A DNA stretch of 64,000 nt from Thozetella sp. PMI_491 (taxonomy: Eukaryota; Ascomycota; Sordariomycetes; Chaetosphaeriales; Chaetosphaeriaceae). Shown in pieces: positions 32,201 through 43,157 of this stretch. The DNA is taken from the NCBI GenBank assembly GCA_021432635.1, contig MU270028.1, positions 155,762-219,761 on the forward strand, read 5' to 3'. Numbering within the stretch: position 1 is the first letter of the stretch; each line of letters opens with the position of its first letter. The position numbers and the translations under genes are program-made. The notes beneath the pieces were generated by a model. It was not told the origin of the DNA, did no database searches, and worked only from the letters and a program-made list of their open reading frames with translations.

Positions 32201-33693
32201 AATTCGGTAATAATACCCGGCCGTCGTGTTTCCTACTTTGCTTTGTACAGCATGCATCCAATCTGTAGCCAGGACTGTGTCCGTCGTGTATTGATGGCAA
32301 ATATTGGCATCGATTAGTTGGCTCTCCGATCCTAGGATGCTGGTTCCGCTTCTGCAAGCATCACTAATTGCTTGAAAAGCTTATGTAACTAGAGGTAGGC
32401 ATAGTTCCATGCTAGACTACGACGCCGTACTTCATGCAGGGCTACTGCGTAGATCAGCCCGCCCGTCGAGAGGGATAGAAACGCTAGACATAACGAATAT
32501 CCTCTCGTGATTCCCTACTTGTTTATGCATTGAGATGAAAGGAGTATCTCTAGCATCCATTCACCTTTTTCGACCTCATCCCATACGAATTTATCTTCTG
32601 CTAGTCGATTTATTCTAGCTCAAACTTAATGATTGAATTGTGGCTGGCACCAACACTCTGATTATTTTCTTGACTGCCCTAGATATAACTAGATTGAACG
32701 AAGGGCTGTGCTACCAGTTGTCTTTCTTCTCTATGACAAACCCGTTGCGTACAGTGCTGGTCTTGGCTAAGATTAATATCCCCACACCTCTCCAGTACCT
32801 TGGGCCCCTTTTGTGGTAGTACGGAGATAGCAATTGCCGAACATACCAATGGGATACCACTCTGGAGGTCTGTTCAGTGCATGCCAAGTGCTGGATCATT
32901 GGATCCCTCACCAAGAATCTCACAGACCATCGCCAACCATGTCGGTGTTATGTGTGTTCAACGTAGCCACTCTCCTGAAACCTACATGTCCAGAAGGTCT
33001 ACTATACTTGATTAAGCCATACATCCGCTTTGGCTAGAAGTACCGACAATGTATGGATTCACACGCTCAGTATTTCTTGCCAAGGCTTACCATCTGGAAC
33101 GTTGAGATGAAGCACCCAAAATTGCACGCTGACGCGTCTTGGGTCAATAGCGCCATGTCGGTCTACTTCCATGCAGTATGAAGGTTGTATCAAGGCGTTA
33201 TTGACACGGAGATAGTTGGGTGCCGCGCGTATGGCTCGCGCTTGAACGTACAGAACGGTCCAATTTCAAGAGAGCTCATATTGCCTTTTTACAACCTATC
33301 GTCATATTGGGACTCAGCTTCGTCGATGGGTTCTGCATGACAAAAACGATACAGCTCAGTCTGCTCAATTTGGTGAGCTACTCAGCGTCATTTTCTCATC
33401 GTCCTGAGCGAACTTGGTGATGGTGTACGTTGAACTAGCCGGAGAGTTCTGCTTCGTGGCGTTGAAGCGAATGGTCCAGGAGGTCAACGGCTGGGGATTG
33501 ATGGCGTGGCTACGGACTGCAACCTCACGACACTGCAGGGGAGTGACCATGGTCCAATTTGGGATGCCACCCGATATTACAAAGAGGGGCTCGTACGTGA
33601 GGTTCATTTCGTGGCATCTATGCGACCAAGCAAGTGACCATGACATACCGGGCTATCCGCATGGACGTGGGATGGCATCGCCAACCCACTGGA
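29274..33693. other. 4.4 kb without a supported gene
   Basis: Short open frames occur but none is recognised. 29372..29560(+) encodes 62 aa from an ATG. 30320..30850(-) reads as one protein-like frame (GDWVSYPPAGSVNGSKSASV) interrupted by a TAG near 30660. 31748..32317(+) is open and proline-rich. 33365..33607(-) from ATG reads MNLTYEPLFVISGGIPNW and may be the end of a lost gene. A (TG)n run lies at 30325. The stretch looks like old, partly degraded coding DNA. Confidence 0.35.
31049..31085. repeat. imperfect inverted repeat
   Basis: Left arm GCACACT + AATAGT (with GAACC between) and right arm ACTATTAGTGTGC are complementary over 13 bp around a 6-nt loop, so a hairpin with one 5-nt bulge could form. 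It may be a small transposon footprint. Confidence 0.6.
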
Positions 33694-33700
33694 TATAAAA
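33694..33700 (+). promoter_or_regulatory. TATA box of the laccase gene
   Basis: TATAAAA lies 147 bp upstream of the laccase ATG, followed by a CT-rich leader with CATC and CCTTTCTCCTC stretches, the usual start region of a strongly expressed fungal gene. Confidence 0.6.
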
Positions 33701-33840
33701 GAGACTGATGTCTACTACCTGAGGCTCCCCTTTCTCCTCATCGCCAACAGCAAAAGGACTACTTTACTATCTCGCCTTTGCCACACTCATTATCAGGAAT
33801 ATATTCTCTCTCTACTGCTCCTTCGTTGGTCACATTCGCA

Positions 33841-35637
33841 ATGCCTTTTCTATCCGGCCTCGCCGCACTTTTATGTGTAACTTCCGTAGTCACTGCCAGC
33901 GCTGTCCCGACAGTCGATGAGCTCTTCAGCCTCAGCCCCGTCGACAAACGTCAGTCGTCCTGCTCCAACAGCCCTACTTCACGCAACTGCTGGAGTGATG
34001 GTTTTGACATCAACACCGACTTCTACTTGGAGACGCCCGACACCGGCGTAACACGTGAATACTGGCTGTCAGTAGAGAAGGGACCCTGCGCGCTCGACGG
34101 CGTCACGGTCGAGACATGCCTCACTTACAATGGCAGTTATCCCGGGCCGCTGATTGAAGCAGACTGGGGCGACATCTTAACTGTGCACGTCACCAACAAC
34201 CTACCAGACAACGGCACTACGGTTCACTGGCACGGCATCCGGCAACTAAATTCTTCGGAAATGGACGGCGTCCCCGGGGTCACACAGTGCCCGATTGCGC
34301 CCGGGGACACAATGACGTACAGCTTCCGCCTGCGTCAGTACGGCACTACCTGGTACCACAGCCACTTCACGCTGCAATATGGCGAGGGTCTTATCGGGCC
34401 TCTCACTATCCATGGCCCGGCTTCTGCCAACTACGACGAGGACCTCGGCACGCTGTTTCTTCAGGATTGGTCACACGAGCCGATCATGCAGCTCTGGGCA
34501 TCCAACCCCGGCGCGGTGCCTACGCTTGACAACACGCTGCTCAACGGCACTAACACCTACACCGACGCTGACGGAAATATCTCTGGCAAAAAATTCGAAC
34601 TCAATTTCGAGGCTGGCAAGAAATATCGTCTGAGGCTAATCAACGTGGCTGTTGACGGCACTTTTGACTTCCACATTGACGGACATAACTTCACCGTCAT
34701 TGCTAATGACTTGGTGCCGCTGCAACCGTTCGAGACGGACCACATCCAGATCCTGATCGGCCAGCGTTACGATATCATCATCGAGGCCAATGCTGAGACG
34801 AGCGCGGGCACGGACTTTTGGCTGCGCGGCGGCTGGAATCAGGCGTGTGGTAATGTTGGCAAATTGAAGGCGAACAACGAGACCAACTCCAATGGTATTA
34901 TTCGATACGATGCTAGCAGCACGGCCGATCCTACTACAACTGACAAGGGTGTTGTCGATAACTGTTTGGACACTGACCGGACACTGTTAAATCCCGTAGT
35001 CGAGATGAACGTCACGCACCTGCAGTCTATCGTCGAGGAGAACCTATTCTTTAGTACGTCGCTCAAGACGGCGCATAACAAGAGCTACCTCACTTGGACT
35101 CTCAACTCGACGACATTTTACCTGGACTGGTCCGAGCCGACTCTTAAGCAGGTCCATGACGGCAACACGTCGTACGCGGATGAGGAGCAGGTCGTCACTG
35201 TCGGAAGCGGGTTCCAGGCTGGCGAATGGGTCGTGCTCGTTATTGACGCCGCTTCTAGCTTCATCGGCATCAATCACCCAATACACTTGCACGGACACGA
35301 CTTCTTCATCCTCGCGCAGGAGGCCGGCGTTCCCTGGGACGGAACCACCAGCGGCTGGAACTTCGATAATCCCAACCGCCGCGACGTAGCTGCCTTGCCG
35401 TCGCTTGGTTACTTCGCCATCGCATTCCAGCTCGACAACCCTGGTGCCTGGATCGTGCATTGCCACATCGCCTGGCACGCCAGCGAGGGTCTCGCTATGC
35501 AGTTTGTGGAGTCAGCCGACAGCATCACCACCAGTGGTGCCATCGCTAATTGGGACATCGCGACCGAGAATGGAGCCAATACTTGCACCAAGTGGGGTGG
35601 CTTCACCGCTTATGAACAGGACGATTCGGGCATCTAA
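33841..35637 (+). CDS. secreted ascomycete laccase (multicopper oxidase), 598 aa
   Basis: Single exon from ATG 33841. Residues 1-20 form a signal peptide. KR at 36-37 is a Kex2-type site that would remove a propeptide. All four copper-binding segments are present: HWHGIRQ (His129, His131), WYHSHFTLQYG (His173, His175), HPIHLHGHDFF (from His479) and HCHIAWHASEGLAMQ (His540, Cys541, His542). The residue in the axial position of the type 1 copper is Leu, as in high-potential laccases. The protein ends DDSGI, the DSG(L/V/I) C-terminal plug that marks ascomycete laccases; in these enzymes the tail enters the solvent channel of the trinuclear site. It should oxidise phenols, coupling this to reduction of oxygen to water, outside the cell. 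Many N-glycosylation sequons agree with secretion. No breaks. Confidence 0.96.
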   Translation: MPFLSGLAALLCVTSVVTASAVPTVDELFSLSPVDKRQSSCSNSPTSRNCWSDGFDINTDFYLETPDTGVTREYWLSVEKGPCALDGVTVETCLTYNGSYPGPLIEADWGDILTVHVTNNLPDNGTTVHWHGIRQLNSSEMDGVPGVTQCPIAPGDTMTYSFRLRQYGTTWYHSHFTLQYGEGLIGPLTIHGPASANYDEDLGTLFLQDWSHEPIMQLWASNPGAVPTLDNTLLNGTNTYTDADGNISGKKFELNFEAGKKYRLRLINVAVDGTFDFHIDGHNFTVIANDLVPLQPFETDHIQILIGQRYDIIIEANAETSAGTDFWLRGGWNQACGNVGKLKANNETNSNGIIRYDASSTADPTTTDKGVVDNCLDTDRTLLNPVVEMNVTHLQSIVEENLFFSTSLKTAHNKSYLTWTLNSTTFYLDWSEPTLKQVHDGNTSYADEEQVVTVGSGFQAGEWVVLVIDAASSFIGINHPIHLHGHDFFILAQEAGVPWDGTTSGWNFDNPNRRDVAALPSLGYFAIAFQLDNPGAWIVHCHIAWHASEGLAMQFVESADSITTSGAIANWDIATENGANTCTKWGGFTAYEQDDSGI

Positions 35638-36495
35638 GTGTGTTAACCGCCACTAGTCGTTTCCCTCTATAAATGACGAAAGATGCATTATCCTACAGTC
35701 GCCAACGTCCCTCGGTACTCAATGATTCAACTGTGTGTTCCACCTTCGTTGTATCTAGAAGCCTTCTCATATATCACCCGTAGCTGAGAAGCTAGGGGCC
35801 CCTTCCAGGGTACCTTTACACCGCTTCTGTGTGCTTTCGTTTACTAGGCAGATTTTGAAGATAGCATGATAATTACAATATATATGAGCCTGTCCTTGAT
35901 GACTCTCAATGCAATCCCGTTTAGGCATAATTTGTTCTGCAGACCGCAGCTGCCGGAGTCGGCGGTACAACCCTCAACCTACCCTTTTTACCCTTCCTAC
36001 CTTTTTGTCCCTGTTTCTTATTGCCATCCCCACAAACAACTGCTGTCCTCGATACTATTATCTCTATCCTGAAAAGAACACATTTTATAATATTAAACAG
36101 TTTAGTCAAGACATTTTGAAGAATGTTCCTGGCGTACCGATGAAGACGAAAAATGGATCCAATCACTAAGAAAATAGTACTATTCTGCCTAGTACTATTT
36201 CTCCCCGTGACGGTTGGCACAGTGGTGTTTTCAGTGCCTCGGAGTTTGATGAACAGCATGGAGTCAAGTTACATCCAAAGCGTATAAAATATAATGATTT
36301 ATATGATGCTTAGGGCAATAAATATGAATCGAATAGTGGTGGTAGGAAACCAAAACTAATCGTGCACGTAACTAGTAAGAGAAGCGGAAGCTAGCTAACT
36401 TGTAGCTTTATTTTTCAGATGTAAACTTCGTCGGGCCATCTTAAAGCGCCAGATAAATATCGCATGAATCGCTTGTGAAGGATAGATTAGAGTAC
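35638..36495. other. 3' flank of laccase, intergenic
   Basis: No supported gene; the open frames overlap each other in AT-biased sequence. Confidence 0.5.
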
Positions 36496-36650
36496 CAGAG
36501 TGCTCAAAAATGCAACCGGTTGCGCAACTGGTTGCAACTGAATTGCAACCGAAGCAATGCAATGCAATCAATTGAGCGCTTGATCCCTTGCAACGCAATG
36601 CAATTGGGGCTCCAGTTGATTGCGTCGCGTTGCGTCGGTTGCAGGGCTCA
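36496..36650. mobile_element. possible hAT-like MITE
   Basis: About 155 bp packed with GGTTGC, GCAACC, TTGCAA and GCAATGC in both orientations, like hAT subterminal repeats. The left end CAGAGTGCTC resembles the CAGAGTGTCC terminus of the hAT relic at 27011. The right end reads GGTTGCAGGGCTC, so TGCAACCG occurs inverted near both ends. No target-site duplication was found. Confidence 0.45.
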
Positions 36651-37227
36651 GGGGTAAACATCTCAGGGCAGATTTAGAGGTTCTGGTACCTTTTTCTCTT
36701 CAAACCTCCCATCAGAGCCCTAATTCTTGTATTTAGAGTATTTCTAAGCCTCGAAAAACCTCACCGGCCCCGTACAGAGAACCGCTGGGCCATACTGCCG
36801 TCTCACTATAGTTGCTTGTTGGAAACGGTGGCGTTTGGAGCTCTAAACTCTGGAAGTTGCCCGCGGCACCACGGCGCAGCCCAACACGGGATCTCCATTT
36901 GAGCGCACGGCTTTGAAATAGTTGGGCCAAGCTTGCCGCTAAGGAACGCTCAAAGTCTGCTTCTCCGTCAAGCCGACACGAAAGATAAGGTCGCGAGTAG
37001 CTTCCATTAGCTCTTGGGTTTCAATGTTCGTTCTTACTAGAGTAGAAGATCCAAACTGACTATTCGCCGAGAAATCGTGCTAAGGTTGACGGAGAGATTC
37101 GGCCAGTTTGTCATTCATTTTTAGAGTTGTTGCAGTTGGAAAGTGGTAGTGTGCCGGTGCGCGTCGCGATCATAATCACCCTTGATCACCCCTTCCTTCC
37201 CTCTCCACCCTTTCTGTCTTGCTTATC
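36651..37227. other. intergenic
   Basis: No supported gene. Confidence 0.5.
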
Positions 37228-37664
37228 CTAGAGCGGAGTCATAATCGTCATTAACACAGACCGTATCTTGCTGCCTGACAATTTTTCAACGCAATTTGTG
37301 GTACGCAAGTACCCATTGAGACTTGCATAGCCGCAAACGTCGTCACCAAAAGTGTAAACTGTTTTTGTACGTAGGTTAGCTTGGGGTGCTCTCCTATATT
37401 TGGAGGATATGAGTGTAACTTGCGTTCCCAACCTAAACCCCCCATCGAAGTACTGCCATTGAATTTGACCGTGGCCACGGGTATATCGAGGCTCGTGCAA
37501 CCTGCGACGATGGCGACATCTTCAGCTAACGCATTGGAGGCGTGGCATCCAGGCTCGGAGTACAGGCTTATTGAGCCCTTCCCAGGAATGATCTGGCGGG
37601 CTTCAATAGGGGAGGCGCCAGCGCCTGCGGCCATGAGAGCTGCGAGGGTGATGGCCAACTGCAT
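37228..37664 (-). pseudogene. small secreted protein gene with an apparent frameshift
   Basis: From ATG 37664 the frame encodes a signal peptide (MQLAITLAALMAAGAGASP) and a mature part SISLYSEPGCHASNALAED to ATVKFNGSTSMGG. It then runs on out of frame. The continuation that keeps the style of small secreted cysteine-containing fungal proteins (VTLISSKYRRAPQANL, then TVYTFGDDVCGYASLNGYL and TTNCVEKL) lies in another frame, ending with a stop at 37228. The switch falls at a run of six G on the minus strand near 37440; one extra G there would join the two. No usable intron fits. It may be a natural one-base deletion or an error in the assembly. If intact it would be about 145 aa with four or five cysteines. 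Type left as pseudogene because of the shift. Confidence 0.6.
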
Positions 37665-39368
37665 GCTGATGCTGAATGAGTACTTGGCTTCGGTAAAATG
37701 GTGTATGGAGAGTACACATTGTTTTGCATCTTCTTCTTTGTGCTTTCGTCCTCACAGGGGCATTATATCTACAATGTGTGTCTGGCTAAAGAAGGTTTCT
37801 GGGGAAGAGCTTCCAGCGGTTACATGCATATAATTAGCCTGTGTCACTTTAGCCAAGGAACCCCATTTACCTTTTAAACAGCACCCTACCCTAGTAACTA
37901 TAGGTGTGATTACTGATGCGGACAAGTTCATATCGTATTTCGGCTTATTCCACAAGGTGATGTAGTCTGTTACGAGATGGCCGAGGCCGAGGTTCCGGTA
38001 TTTTCCAACGCCGGGCGATCCGTCTATATTCCTCTACATCAGTCCTAGAGGTCCACGCTTCTTCTTGAGCGTCGATATATATATCCATGTCGATGCAAGG
38101 GGTACGATAGCCGTGCTTTCGCTTTTCGGCTGGAAGCCGTCCATGTTGCCAATTCCCGGGTTTTTTCCACTACCTCAAATACGTGCGTCAACCGAATATA
38201 GGCGAGTTAAGATGGTACGGGATCTCCGCTCCCTCGGGCGTAGTGTTGTTCTATATCGGGGACAATTTGACCCATGGTCCAGGATTCGGGCTATTTCGGC
38301 ACTGTCGCCTCTTAGCGATTTCCTACCGTGGTACCAAATTTGGGCCTTAACTTGCCCGTTTTCTAAATTTAGACTACCCTTCAACCTAGCATTAATCAAT
38401 CACATAAATATGTAATCCTTCCTGATGAGGCCTGACAGGGATGGGGATAAGGGAAAGTGTTGGAACGGTTGATTCGCAGCGCTCGCGAGCTGGCGATCCA
38501 CAGTCTTGTCGTGACCTGAAATCGTGGCATGCCACCGAAATTGTTGGCTCCTTGCCGCTGGCGAGTGTAATGGAGAGCCATCTTGGCGAGCCCATGCCAC
38601 AAGGTCGGCAGGAAACAAAACATGACGTTGAACCGACTAGTGTCTACACTCACCATCCTCGGAGTCTAGTTAGTGGCATATCGACGAGCAGCTTTCGACA
38701 AGAATCGCCACATAAAAACAAGACTTACACTTGGCGCCCTGGCCAAGGTGAGAGTCTCAGTGTGGATGAGGAACAGAGAAGATACATGGGGTAGTGGGGA
38801 AGCGCCCCTGTGAACAGCTACCTGCTGTTGGTGCCTCGTGGGGGCAGCGGATTAGGGTGGTCGGCTAAATTTGTGAGAGACTACATACTAGTTGGGAGTT
38901 TGCGGGGCGAATAGTTGTGGTCCCCGCCTCGGCGATCACGAGGTTCCAGAGCTACGCGTTTCAAAGGAATTTGCGACGAATGCCAAGTACAAAGGAAGTA
39001 CTGCATCAAAAGGGAAAGTTCATGTGCCCGTATATATGACGTTTAGGAGAGAGGATAGACAGGCAAGACAGGGCCAAGCACGGGGAAGCTTGCTTGAGTA
39101 TAACCTGGCGGGTAGATTACATAGGAAATTGGTGTAAGTCATCTTGGCAAACTAGCTTGAAATAAGGTCGATACCGCACGTAAAGATTGTTTAGGGAATA
39201 TAAGATAATGGAGCCCTGCCCAACTTGCCGTTAGCATCAATTGCCTTTGATGCTTAACGAGGTAATTCTCTTCCTTACACCAAGAGTTCTAAAGGCAACC
39301 TCGCACTAAAAAGATGAGATGCAATGTCCACCTAAGATTCTCTTATTATTCCAACACAAAACTTAGCT
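37665..39368. other. intergenic, 1.7 kb
   Basis: Frames at 38441-38794(+) and 38892-39137(+) are open, polar and unrecognised; they may be chance. Nothing else is supported. Confidence 0.4.
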
Positions 39369-41181
39369 TCAAGCCTGAAGCCGTTTCCGAATCCTCCTCC
39401 GACCACCTTCTCTCCCTCTTGCCCCAGCGGTCTGCATCTGAGAGCTATTTGTGTTTGTGCCCAGCTGATGATTGCTCCCCGAGGACCGAGAATCTTCAGT
39501 ACTGGTAGACTGGCCCGTTTGTGTTGTTGATGTGGCCTGGCCAGATTCCCAAAGCTGTCGTCTTCTCTCTTCCGCAGCCCTCGCGGCAGCCCGCCAGGCA
39601 GGGTCCAGTTCGGCAATGCGATCCTCCTCCAGAGCTCTCCTAGCCGCCTCTTCATCCGCAGGATCAGCTGCCACATTCTTGCCCTTCTTCTTCTTCAGCT
39701 GAATCAAACAGACAGGGTTTTCATTGGACGTCTGGCAATCTTCAATATCGAAGAAGGTATCCTTGTAGTCGACAAAGGCACGGTTATCCCATAGCAGCCA
39801 TTTGTCTAGGATGACGGCACACGGAATATCGTCCATAATGTGAAAGTTGAGACGTCGGGTATCCTTTGGACTTAGACTAGCGCTGAAGCACCACGTAACG
39901 TCTTTGACAATGCCAGTGGTAAACGATGTCGACCCATCGATAAACACAACCTCATTGCGGTGCTCGGGGCCGTCTAGTATTTTCAGCCCCAGCCTGTGGG
40001 CCACATCTCTCCTAACGATAGAGATGTCCGAGCATGTGTCGGCAAAGCCAGGGACTGGGCGGCCATTGATGAGACCCAGCATTCGCTCAGTTGAGCCGGC
40101 GACCGAGTTCAGGTGATCCACAAGTAGCAGCCTCGGCAACGAGGATATGGTCTTCACGAAAACCTCCTTGATTCTGGAGGTATATTTAGAGAAAGTCTCT
40201 GTTGTCCTAAGAAACTCCCTGCCGAGAAGGACCTGATGAACACAGCCCGGGAGAACATAAAATGTCCTTCGGATAGGCTTCTCCTCATTACCAAATCGCC
40301 AGTAAGCTGTTACGGTCCCGATAAACTTCTTTGTTCTCCCGTTCGGTAGACTGTATCTATGGGCTTTGCTGCGATCAACTGTAAGGCGAGACTGGTTGGC
40401 CACAACGAAAGATTCTCCAAGGATATCGAAGCAACTCCCAAAGTCAGGAATGCCAACGACGGCGATATTTGCCAAGCGCCCGGGGACCTGTAGTTGACGT
40501 CCACCAATAGTGAGATTCTGACGGGCTGGCTTGAGCATCTTTGACTCTCTCTTTTCGGTAGCTGGGTTGAGTTTCTTCACATGTCTGTCTCCGCTTGTGG
40601 GATTGGAAGTTTTCGGTTGCCTCTCTTTAGTTTCGACATAGGGCATATCCTGCTGTATATTTAAAGCTGGTGGGTCTAATTTCTTGTCATTCGTAAGCCA
40701 GTCCAAGAGCGGTGACGAGCTTAATACAGTCGTGGCAGTATGATGATGCTGAGAAATACTCTCGATTGTCAATGAGTCGACTCCGGAGTATCTCCAGCGC
40801 TCCATTCGTAGCAAGGGTCGATCTAGTCGCTCAGTAGCATGGAGATTATCACAGTCAAAATATGGGCAATCCTCATATCTGTGACACTCCTTCTGTAGCT
40901 GCCTGGAGATACTAAAGTTGTATTACGTTAGGGAGTACTCGAAGGTTTGCTGGCATGACTGAATATACGAACTAGGCGACAATATTTCGCTGCGAATCAA
41001 ACGCTTCTTTACATGCTACAGCAGATTGTGGCGTATCGTATTTAACCCGTAACCAAGATGTGTTGCCGAAAAAGAATGGTGCTAGACGAAATATTGCACC
41101 GTATTTCAACAGGACCTTGTCTTGGAGAAGACGCTCGACCTCGTCATTGGAGTTGAGTGGATGGATAGACACGACGCTCAT
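39369..41181 (-). CDS. protein with two retropepsin-like domains
   Basis: The sure part is 40898..39369, 510 codons open, with an ATG at 40805. A probable first exon 41181..40981 joins through an 82-nt intron (GTCGCC donor, CTAAC branch motif, GGCAG acceptor), which would give about 576 aa; the start is uncertain. After a basic N-terminal region, two aspartic-protease-like domains follow. The first has VVGIPDFGSCFDILGESFV and, later, VHQVLLGREFL. The second has PVPGFADTCSDISIVRRDVA with FIDGSTSFTTG and IPCAVILDKWLLW. Each pattern (D-[TS]-G, flap, ILGxxFL) is that of retroviral-type peptidases, but the first motif reads DFGS and the second DTCS. The C-terminus is charged, with a coiled-coil-like stretch and a basic end. 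No reverse transcriptase or integrase is nearby, so it is a host gene family or a domesticated copy. It is transcribed divergently from the DUF6594 gene. Confidence 0.7.
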
Positions 41182-41717
41182 GGCCACATGTAGAATGTCG
41201 TTCAGGTCGATTGAAGAGGCGTGTAAAAATGGAAGATGAAAAGACCGGTGCTTTATCCAAGGTTTGGGCTGGTATGCTTGATCCGTTCTTGAAGTCGGAT
41301 TCCTGTTGCGTTCGAGTCCGGCTAAATGTAAATGGGAGTGCCAAGGAACGATGGCTGCAGGGTAGTGCTGAATTCAAAACAATTATAGCTCTCAGGATAT
41401 CTAACCTTGATAAATAGTACCAATCTCAGCGGCACGCCGAGCGTTTTGTCCAGACAGCTGTCATAGGAGAAATATGCTTGTTATTGAGTACCCAGAAGCA
41501 GCAGGAAGAAATCGGCTCGGCGAATGCAAACTGCGCAATCTTTGAACGCTTGATGCGGGATTTTCGGTTGACATGCGCATCATTGGACGCCGAGCGTGGC
41601 TGTGCCAGGATTTTGTTGTCCGATGTTCTCAGCCGTGTCTTTCACAGGTCACAAGCCAGCCTTGCCGATTTCCCCTCGAGGAGATCGGAGGTTTGACCGC
41701 GCTGAGTTTAGACATGC
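41182..41717. other. divergent promoter region
   Basis: About 540 bp between the retropepsin-like gene (minus) and the DUF6594 gene (plus). The minus-strand frame stays open to about 41340, so the first exon may be longer than annotated. Confidence 0.45.
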
Positions 41718-42686
41718 ATGGCTTCATCAGACGTCGAGCTTGGCATACCACAAGAGGGATATCCGGCTCTTGCAGACTGGATAGCTGCTGATCCGGATAG
41801 CGAGTCCTTCATCTTTCGGAAGTTTGGTCGGCTAGCCGCTCGGAATCTGCTTATGCTTCAAGCTCAGCTTTTCGCGCTTGAGTTTGAGTATGACGAATTA
41901 GAGAGGGAGATGTGCAATAGCACAGATCTTTCCCAAAGGGAGTCTTCTAGGCGGTGGGAGACTTTTCTGAAGCATTCGGGCGATCCAGGCCGGCCAGAAG
42001 CGCGACAGCTTTCGCTCTCCGTGCAAGTTAGGAACAAGTTGAAAGAATACCGTATGATCCCTACTTAAAGTTCCGAAGAAAGAGCTGACGCGTTTCAGAT
42101 GAGGCTCTGCTATTACAGTCCAGTATTGCTGAGTTGGGAAGACCAAGGAGTAGAGTTCTCAAGATATTCCGGGCGTGGTTCAGCGGCAAAGCGAGGTCGT
42201 TAGCAATGCCTGTCATTGCTGGGAGAGCGCGAAAGATGCTGGATGACGAGGACGATCTAGTTGCCTTACATGTTCCAACAGAGCCGGATATGTTGTCTCG
42301 CCTAGTCCAAGATCATTGGCCCTTAGAGGTGAGCAATTCTTCTCTATATTTGCCTCTTGATGGAGGGCCGTTGGAGCTGACTTGATATAAAGGGAAACCC
42401 GGGTACTAGAATAAGGGGTGACACCAGGTACTTTCGTCTACGACATGTTACTGCTGTTGTTGCCATTATCAGCACAATCGTAGCTGCTGTCGAACTTGTG
42501 GGGGCAATCGCTGGCTTATACTTCGCCAAGAATTCGGCAACTCGGATGGGGATGATTGCTGCTTTTACTCTTGTCTTTGGATTAAGTCTCAAACTTCTCA
42601 CTAGTGCGCGGAGAGCCGAGATATATGCTTCGTCGGCGGCATACGCTGCCATACTAGTCGTCTTTGTGTCATCGAATCTGAGTTAG
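41718..42686 (+). CDS. DUF6594 membrane protein, 285 aa
   Basis: Three exons: 41718..42051, 42099..42328, 42393..42686, with introns of 47 and 64 nt, all in frame. The N-terminal half begins GYPALADWIAADPDSESFIF, then RKFGRLAARNLLMLQAQLFALE, with helical stretches likely to form a coiled coil; exon 2 adds VLKIFRAWFSG and MLDDEDDLVALHVPTEPDM. The last exon has three hydrophobic segments (VTAVVAIISTIVAAVELVG; GMIAAFTLVFGLSLKLL; ASSAAYAAILVVFVSSNL) with LTSARRAEI between the last two. This layout is the DUF6594 family, very common and expanded in Pezizomycotina and of unknown function; some members appear in programmed-cell-death contexts. Membrane location follows from the C-terminal helices. 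Length and residues look intact. Confidence 0.9.
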
Positions 42687-42868
42687 AAACTGAAAAGGAG
42701 AAGAACTTCAACAAAGTTAGCTGCTCGTTGCTATGCTGCAGGATAAACAATGTTATATCTCGTGGAGTAGCTCTCGCTGTCTAGTGTTTTGAACTATGAG
42801 CTGGCTTATCCTTTGTGAAGCAACCGCCTTTTGCATCTTATATATCTCGCGTGGGATATCAACGGTCC

Positions 42869-43157
42869 CTATCAAGCAAAGCAGCCCTGTGTCTGCCACA
42901 TCCGGCGACGGATTTCCCTAGTCTACTTTTGTAAAGCAACGCAATCCCGCGTCTTTCACATCCGGCGATGGATGGTCGTAGTCCTCCCTTATCAAGCAAT
43001 GCAGCCCTGTGTCTGCCATATCCGGCGACGGATTTCCCTAGTCTTCTTTTGTAAAGCAACGCAATCCCGTGTGTCTTGCATCCGGCGACGGATGGCTTGT
43101 AAAGCAACGCAACCCTGTGTTTCTTGCATCCCGTGAGGGATGGCCATAGTCCCATTC
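42869..43157. repeat. 60-bp minisatellite with alternating unit types
   Basis: Four full units of exactly 60 bp (TCCGGCGAYG at 42901, 42961, 43021 and 43081) and a shortened fifth of 48 bp. Two versions alternate: one with ATCAAGCAAWGCAGCCCTG (42871, 42991) and one with GTAAAGCAACGCAATCCCG (42931, 43051), so the higher-order unit is 120 bp. Because the unit is a multiple of three, frames stay open on both strands; neither is likely to be coding. Confidence 0.95.

Noticed and set aside
31748-32317. 189-codon plus-strand frame
   Set aside because: Open but Pro/Ser-rich without motifs, and the opposite strand also looks coding-like; not strong enough for a gene call.
36475-36657. 60-codon frame through the TTGCAA-rich element
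   Set aside because: Low-complexity product of the repeats; explained by the MITE-like element.
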